Shown here: in pieces, positions 59,977-64,000 of the stretch
Numbering within the stretch: position 1 is the first letter of the stretch
How the letters are laid out: each line of letters starts with the position of its first letter
NCBI GenBank assembly: GCA_938084575.1
Contig: CALKFG010000005.1
Span: forward strand, 248,001-312,000
Source of the DNA: an uncultured Hyphomonadaceae bacterium
GTDB taxonomy: Bacteria > Pseudomonadota > Alphaproteobacteria > Caulobacterales > Hyphomonadaceae
DNA: 64,000 bases
Direction: 5' to 3'
Notes under the pieces: generated by a model
Told to the model about the DNA's origin: nothing
The model's input: only the letters and a program-made list of their open reading frames with translations
The model's database searches: none
Program-made: the position numbers and the translations under genes

Positions 59977-61557
59977 TCAATGGTCATGGTGGCCGCCATG
60001 ACCTGTGCCGGAGGCCGGCTTGGCCGGACTCGCATGCCCGGCCCCATGACTCCCATGCCCGCCATGTTCCGCTGCGCCCCCCCCATGACCGCCATGACCG
60101 CCATGACCGCCGTGACCGCCGTGACCTGCTGCATCCTGTTCCGCAGCTGGCATGGGGTGGCCTGACCCGCCATGGTCGGCTCCCGGGTGTGCCGGTCCCG
60201 GCCTGTCCGGCGGCGTCGCCGCTCCGGTCTCGATCCCGTCGCGGAGGAGCTCGTCTGACCGCGCCTTGCGTGCCCTGCCGACCGGGTCGTCATACCAGCC
60301 CGGATCGCCATAGCCTGACAGGGTGTTGCGCACCTTCAAAAGGGTGAACATGCCCCCCATGGTCATGTAATCATGCGGCCCCCGGGCGCCGACCATCGGG
60401 ATGGAATTGTCCGGCACCGCCATATGGCCCTGCTCAATATGTTCTCCCATTTCGCCCATGCCGGACTGACCCATGGTCATATAGGCCGGCAGGAGGGAGG
60501 CCATTTGCGGGCCAAAGCGGGACGAGTCGACCCCGACCATATTCGGGATGCCATGGCCCATCTGGTTCATAACATGATGGGTCATGTGGCAGTGCAGGGC
60601 CCAGTCGCCGGGATTGTCGGCGATGAATTCAATCGTGCGGGTCGCGCCGACGGGGACCAGCGTGGTGGTCTCCGGCCGGCGTGCGGATTTCGGGATCAGA
60701 CCGCCATCGGTCATGACTTCCTCAAAGGCATAACCGTGCAGGTGGATCGGATGGTGGTGCATGGCCGACAGGTTTCCAATCCGGATCCGCACGCGCTGAC
60801 CTGTCCGGGCAACCAGCGGCGCCGTGCCCGGAAACGCCCGGGCATTCATGGTCAGAATATTAAAGTCGGTCGGTTCATTTGGATCCGGCCGGCGCGTTCC
60901 CGGGCGCATCATCCAGGTCGACAGCAAGAGGGCGAAATCCCTGTCCGGAACCGGCTCTTCCGGCCGACGGGGATGCACCACAATCATACCCATCAGGCCC
61001 ATCGCCATCTGGGTCATTTCGTCATGGTGGGAATGGTAGGTAAAAGTGCCGTATTGCTGGAATGTCCACTCGTGAACGAACGTCTCTCCCGGCTGAATGG
61101 TTGGCTGGCTCAGCCCGCCGACGCCGTCCATGCCGGAATTCAGGATCACGCCATGCCAGTGAACCGTGGTTGGTGCCGGCAGCCGGTTGGTGACGTAGAT
61201 GCGGACGCGGTCGCCTTCGACGGCCTCTATGGTCGGGCCGTGCACCTGACCATTATAGCCCCAGCACCGCCCGCTCAGACCGGGCGCGAAGTCATGGTCG
61301 ACCTCTTCGGCAACAAGATGGAACACCTTGACGCCGTCCTTCACGGTAAAGGGAAGAGTCGACCCGTTCGGGGTCTCGACCGGACGATAATCCTGACCCG
61401 GCTGGCCCGGCGTGTACGTGCGGCCAGTGCCGTGAGGAACCGATGTTGAATGGCTGTGGGTGGCCGGGGGCGTCGCGGCCTGCGCGCGACCCCCGCCCAG
61501 AGCCGCCGCGCCTGCGGTCAGTCCGGCCAGCTTCAGGGCGTCCCGTCGTGACGTCAT
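59977..61557 (-). CDS. Tat-exported multicopper oxidase (CopA-like)
   Basis: 526 residues. Twin-arginine signal (TSRRDALKLAGLTAGAAALG). Copper-ligand motifs in order: TVHWHGVIL, FTYHSHHDEM, MHHHPIHLHGYAF and WALHCHMTHHVMNQMGH, holding types 1, 2 and 3 copper. It probably oxidises Cu(I) or phenolics in the periplasm for copper tolerance. The C-terminal 50 residues are a His/Gly tail (AGHGGHGGHGGHGG) with many His, likely a metal buffer. Starts within the last 4 bases of the TolC-like gene (ATGA). Confidence 0.9.
   Translation of the reverse strand: MTSRRDALKLAGLTAGAAALGGGRAQAATPPATHSHSTSVPHGTGRTYTPGQPGQDYRPVETPNGSTLPFTVKDGVKVFHLVAEEVDHDFAPGLSGRCWGYNGQVHGPTIEAVEGDRVRIYVTNRLPAPTTVHWHGVILNSGMDGVGGLSQPTIQPGETFVHEWTFQQYGTFTYHSHHDEMTQMAMGLMGMIVVHPRRPEEPVPDRDFALLLSTWMMRPGTRRPDPNEPTDFNILTMNARAFPGTAPLVARTGQRVRIRIGNLSAMHHHPIHLHGYAFEEVMTDGGLIPKSARRPETTTLVPVGATRTIEFIADNPGDWALHCHMTHHVMNQMGHGIPNMVGVDSSRFGPQMASLLPAYMTMGQSGMGEMGEHIEQGHMAVPDNSIPMVGARGPHDYMTMGGMFTLLKVRNTLSGYGDPGWYDDPVGRARKARSDELLRDGIETGAATPPDRPGPAHPGADHGGSGHPMPAAEQDAAGHGGHGGHGGHGGHGGGAAEHGGHGSHGAGHASPAKPASGTGHGGHHDH
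60084..60128 (-). repeat. 9-bp tandem repeats encoding the His/Gly tail
   Basis: On the plus strand, three identical CATGACCGC units and two CGTGACC-starting variants follow each other at 60084-60128. On the coding strand they give repeated Gly-Gly-His. Copy-number change would keep the frame. Confidence 0.85.
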
Positions 61558-62954
61558 GGGTGGTCTCCTTCTCCGCCAGACCGCTGCCGGGGGGCAGCGA
61601 TCGCAAGATCTGTGTCGCCGGCCGAGCCGCCGACGGCCATTTGCTCATAGCGCGCCTGCAGCACCCAAAAGGCCTCCAGGGCCTGGATATAGTCCCGCCC
61701 GGCCAGCAGCTCGTCCTGTCTGGCGCTGAGCAGGCCGAACAGGCCTGTTTGCATCGCATTATAGTCAAGCTGGGTTCCCTGCAGGACCTTGCTGGCCAGG
61801 GGTAACAGCTCCCCGCCCTGAACACGCGCCATGGCCCGGGCGGCCTCCAGGTCGCTGATAAGTCGTCGGGCCTCGGCACGATAGGTGATGCCGTCGGCCA
61901 GGCGTTGCTCGATGAGGGCGCTGAGCCGGTCTGTTGCCGCCTGACGGGCGCCGCGACCCTGATTGAAAAGGGGCAGCTCCAGACCGAGTCCCAGTCCGGT
62001 CTCCCAGTGGCCATCGTCGCGTTCGCGCTCAATCTCGAGCTCCACATCGCCAATAAGGGAAGAGACCGCTGCCATTCCGAGGCGGCTTGCGACCGCGTCA
62101 ATGCGGGCATCGCTGGCCATCAGGGCGAGGCTGTCGGCCGGGGTCGCCGGAAGGGGATGGGCGTGTTCGGGGGCCGGCCGCAGCCGACCCGCGAGGACCC
62201 ATTCCTGCGCCCGGGGGGCGTCGAGGCCAAGCAGGCCATTCATCCGCTCCCGTGCCGCGGTTCTGGCCGCATCAGCACGCAAATTCTCGAGCCGCATCGC
62301 AGCCGCCAGAAGCTGTTGCCGGTTCAGGTCGACTTCGGCCAAATTGCCAGCATCGTAGAGTGCCTCTGCGGCGCTGGCGGCTGCGGCGGTCGTGCGGGCC
62401 GCCTGCCGCGTCAGCTCGCTGACCTGATGGGCCGCGACCGCGCGATAATAGGCAACCCGAACGTCGCCCACAAAATCGATCAGGCGCGCGGCCGTTTCAG
62501 CCTGTACGGCATCAAGCTCCTGCCCGGCGGCGCGAACACGACGCGGCAGGAACAGAATGTCGAGAAGCTCGATCCCCAGCCCGAACGACAAATTGGTCAC
62601 CGGCTCATCGTCGGCCTCCAGCACCAGCGCAGAAACGAAGGGATTGGGCAGAGCGGTGGTCTCCCGATAATCGCCCAGCGCTGCGCGCAGGTCAAAATAC
62701 TGCGCCCGAAGGTGTCGATTGTTCAGAAGAGCCAGCGTGACCACGCTGTCCTCTGTCAGGGGCTGGGCCAGCAGGGCCGATGTCCGGGACGCGGCCGCGT
62801 CGCCGGATAGGCTGACGCCTGGCCAGACCGGTGTCGGCTGGCCGGTTGCCGCTATCTGGCTCACCAGGGGGTCAAACCCATGATCAGAAGGCACAAGGGT
62901 ACAGGCTGTGCCGAGCAGCGCCAGGGGCAAGAAAAACCATCTTTGAAGGTGCAC
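61554..62954 (-). CDS. TolC-family outer-membrane lipoprotein (CusC-like)
   Basis: 466 residues from GTG 62954, chosen because GGGAGGAT lies 7 bases upstream and the N terminus HLQRWFFLPLALLGTACTL is a good lipoprotein signal with lipobox LLGTAC. The body is TolC-like with long coiled-coil helices (EALYDAGNLAEVDLNRQQLL; TDRLSALIEQRLADGITYRAEAR). It resembles outer-membrane factors of metal efflux pumps, but no RND pump or periplasmic adaptor is in the window. First gene of the copper operon and coupled to the multicopper oxidase. Confidence 0.82.
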   Translation of the reverse strand: MHLQRWFFLPLALLGTACTLVPSDHGFDPLVSQIAATGQPTPVWPGVSLSGDAAASRTSALLAQPLTEDSVVTLALLNNRHLRAQYFDLRAALGDYRETTALPNPFVSALVLEADDEPVTNLSFGLGIELLDILFLPRRVRAAGQELDAVQAETAARLIDFVGDVRVAYYRAVAAHQVSELTRQAARTTAAAASAAEALYDAGNLAEVDLNRQQLLAAAMRLENLRADAARTAARERMNGLLGLDAPRAQEWVLAGRLRPAPEHAHPLPATPADSLALMASDARIDAVASRLGMAAVSSLIGDVELEIERERDDGHWETGLGLGLELPLFNQGRGARQAATDRLSALIEQRLADGITYRAEARRLISDLEAARAMARVQGGELLPLASKVLQGTQLDYNAMQTGLFGLLSARQDELLAGRDYIQALEAFWVLQARYEQMAVGGSAGDTDLAIAAPRQRSGGEGDHP

Positions 62955-62957
62955 TTG

Positions 62958-62987
62958 TTCTATCCTCCCGGATTCTATCCTCCCGGA
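62958..62987 (-). repeat. Duplicated 15-bp unit containing the Shine-Dalgarno sequence
   Basis: TTCTATCCTCCCGGA occurs twice in tandem (62958-62972 and 62973-62987). On the coding strand this places GGGAGGAT twice before the GTG start of the TolC-like gene; the second copy is properly spaced. Confidence 0.9.
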
Positions 62988-63504
62988 CCGGTGGGCCCCC
63001 AGGTTCAGCAGCTTGCGGCGACCCTCGCCGGCCCGGCGAGTCGCGCCGGACCAACAGGGCCACTGACTGCTTCCGTCAGAGCAGACTGTCCCGGCGCTGT
63101 CCAGCCGGTTGTGACCGTTTGCCCCGGTTGGGGCGCGCCCTTGCAGGGCATGTCGGGTGACATCCTTCTCATCTTCCTGCGCCCCTCTTGTCCCGTCGGC
63201 ATAAACCGCCGGGTCGCAGAGCCGACTTCGCCGGTCAGCATTGATTATACCCCATCTGGGTTTGCAAGGGTTTGCCGGGTCAGATCCGGGCAATTCATGT
63301 CCTGGAATGCAGGACGGGGTGTCTGGCCACTGTCGCGCCGCGCCAGGGCGGCGCCTCCGCGAGATCGTGGTGGGCGGCCTAGCCGGGTGCCGGCGACGAC
63401 ATCAGGCCGATTTCGCCCGATGCTCTGAGGCCAGAGGATGACGTGGCGGGGCGAGCGGAAAAACCTGTGCCGTCTGGGCAGCGGGCCGAGGCCTCACCAG
63501 AGAT

Positions 63505-63532
63505 CGATCAATATTTGCATGAAAATTGATCG
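63505..63532. promoter_or_regulatory. Perfect inverted repeat upstream of the right-end gene
   Basis: CGATCAAT (63505-63512) and ATTGATCG (63525-63532) form perfect 8-bp arms around a 12-base, partly symmetrical centre. It ends one base before a TATAAT (63534-63539), so it would lie in the -35 region of a promoter for the gene starting at 63630. Candidate operator. Confidence 0.45.
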
Positions 63533-63629
63533 TTATAATAATTTATAAATAAACAATACTCTACTATCAAAAATCACAATCTTTATGTCTCTCAGTCCAA
63601 ATTAGAAAACCTTTTTAGGGGTACCCCAA

Positions 63630-64000
63630 ATGCTCAAACAATCTCTTCACGCCGGCGTTGCTGCAGCAATACTTGGCTTTGTGGGCCAGGCGAATGCGCA
63701 GGTTGCTGCACCGTTCGAATACGCTTTCGAAGGCAAGCTTGATGCTTATGATGCCGAGAATAACTGTGTGTCCGTCATGGGCTATTGCCTTCCGATTACG
63801 GAAACAACCATCGTCGATTCGGTCACCGGGGAGGTCGCGCAGAGCACGCTCCCGGCCTATCTGGCAGATTGGTTTAACAATCCCATGCAGGGCCTCGCCG
63901 AAGGCTTCATCGGGCATGGAGCGGGCGTTGAGGGTGTTTGGGTCGAAAGCGAACAAAGACTTGTCGCCGGTCATGTCACAGTCGGTCCGCACCAGATCGT
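63630..64000 (+). CDS. Secreted protein of unknown function (runs off the right edge)
   Basis: Open from ATG 63630 to the window end, 123 codons and no stop, so it is partial. It begins with a signal peptide (LHAGVAAAILGFVGQANA then QV) and continues with a mature region that starts VAAPFEYAFEGKLDAYDAEN and carries two cysteines (NNCVSVMGYCLP). It looks like a periplasmic or secreted protein; I do not recognise a family. AGGGG precedes the start within the 10-bp palindrome GGGGTACCCC (63618-63627). An AT-rich upstream region supplies a likely promoter. The gene is on the opposite strand to the copper operon. Confidence 0.6.
   Translation, partial: MLKQSLHAGVAAAILGFVGQANAQVAAPFEYAFEGKLDAYDAENNCVSVMGYCLPITETTIVDSVTGEVAQSTLPAYLADWFNNPMQGLAEGFIGHGAGVEGVWVESEQRLVAGHVTVGPHQI

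Larger units (their letters stand above)
62955..63629. other. 675-base gap upstream of the copper operon
   Basis: No supported gene. Near the left end, a 15-bp tandem repeat duplicates the TolC-like gene's ribosome-binding site. A 78-codon minus-strand frame (63005-63241) has no clear start site and is not called. From about 63500 the DNA turns strongly AT-rich and holds an inverted repeat and a TATAAT upstream of the right-end gene. Confidence 0.6.

Noticed and set aside
60084-60128. Short repeats resembling a CRISPR-like array
   Set aside because: The 9-bp units have no spacers and lie inside the coding sequence of the multicopper oxidase tail.
63005-63241. 78-codon minus-strand frame upstream of the TolC-like gene
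   Set aside because: It contains a DMPCKG motif that hinted at a small metal protein, but no signal peptide, no well-spaced ribosome-binding site and no known family; left uncalled.
62880-63428. 182-codon plus-strand frame overlapping the start of the TolC-like gene
   Set aside because: It shadows the TolC-like gene and its leader, lacks a ribosome-binding site and has random-looking composition.

Overview
The window looks like chromosomal DNA of a marine, heterotrophic alphaproteobacterium. Support comes from the rplU-rpmA...obgE-proB ribosomal block, a ChvG-type kinase beside an incomplete nitrogen/carbon-PTS-like pair (EIIA-Man and HPr), FixL/FixJ, three large TonB-dependent receptors (TBDRs), SapC and cupin proteins with flavin-dependent halogenases, and a haloalkane dehalogenase. 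This mix resembles Caulobacterales/Hyphomonadaceae/Maricaulales-like lineages, but the order is inferred from gene content, not from a search. There are no IS elements, integrases, CRISPR arrays or rRNA. Two tRNA-Ser genes are present.

Layout. 0.1-8.3 kb: a MarR regulator, then proC, putP and putA (proline/P5C metabolism) and an AraC-type regulator. 8.3-12.8 kb (minus strand): a FixL-like haem-PAS kinase, a FixJ response regulator, a receiver-only protein, DUF4212 and a VC_2705-type Na+/solute symporter, apparently one operon. 12.9-26.7 kb: D-aminoacylase-type amidohydrolase, TBDR 1, a methyltransferase divergent from a TPR/2OG-oxygenase, TBDR 2, and an apparently exported pair of a DSD1-fold PLP protein and an aldonolactone oxidase. 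26.9-41.2 kb: a beta-glucan utilisation locus with a GH3 lipoprotein, a LacI repressor, TBDR 3, a GH16 lipoprotein, halogenase, SapC, a JmjC/cupin-8 protein, a second halogenase and an SGLT-like symporter. 41.2-45 kb: a LysR regulator with mmsA-mmsB (valine catabolism) and a small orphan gene. 45.6-50.4 kb: tRNA-Ser(GCT), MarR, a DUF3137 protein, cyclophilin, ChvG-like kinase, EIIA-Man and HPr. 50.4-57 kb (minus strand): SLC13 permease, proB, obgE, haloalkane dehalogenase, a HARE-HTH-like protein, rpmA and an extended rplU. 57-64 kb: tRNA-Ser(CGA), a DKNYY-like lipoprotein, a secreted nuclease, a copper-handling operon (TolC-type, multicopper oxidase, PepSY) and the start of a secreted protein that runs off the right edge.

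How it works together. The most coherent system is the 29-41 kb locus. Inverted repeats of the form TTGTCC-N6-GGACAA/GGACTT lie in front of both the GH3 gene and TBDR 3, flanking a divergent LacI gene, which suggests one repressor controls glucan hydrolysis, outer-membrane uptake and inner-membrane sugar import. The same tightly packed operon carries two flavin-dependent halogenase homologues, SapC and a JmjC-like cupin, whose joint job in TBDR loci is not established; this cassette is the best candidate in the window for an undescribed system. A second point of interest is the FixL homologue, which keeps both haem-pocket residues and sits upstream of a carboxylate-type symporter rather than nitrogen-fixation or respiration genes.

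Limits: all calls come from reading motifs and gene order by eye. No database search, structure prediction or promoter scoring was run. Where the longest open frame disagreed with the ribosome-binding site, the start supported by the site was used and the reason given.
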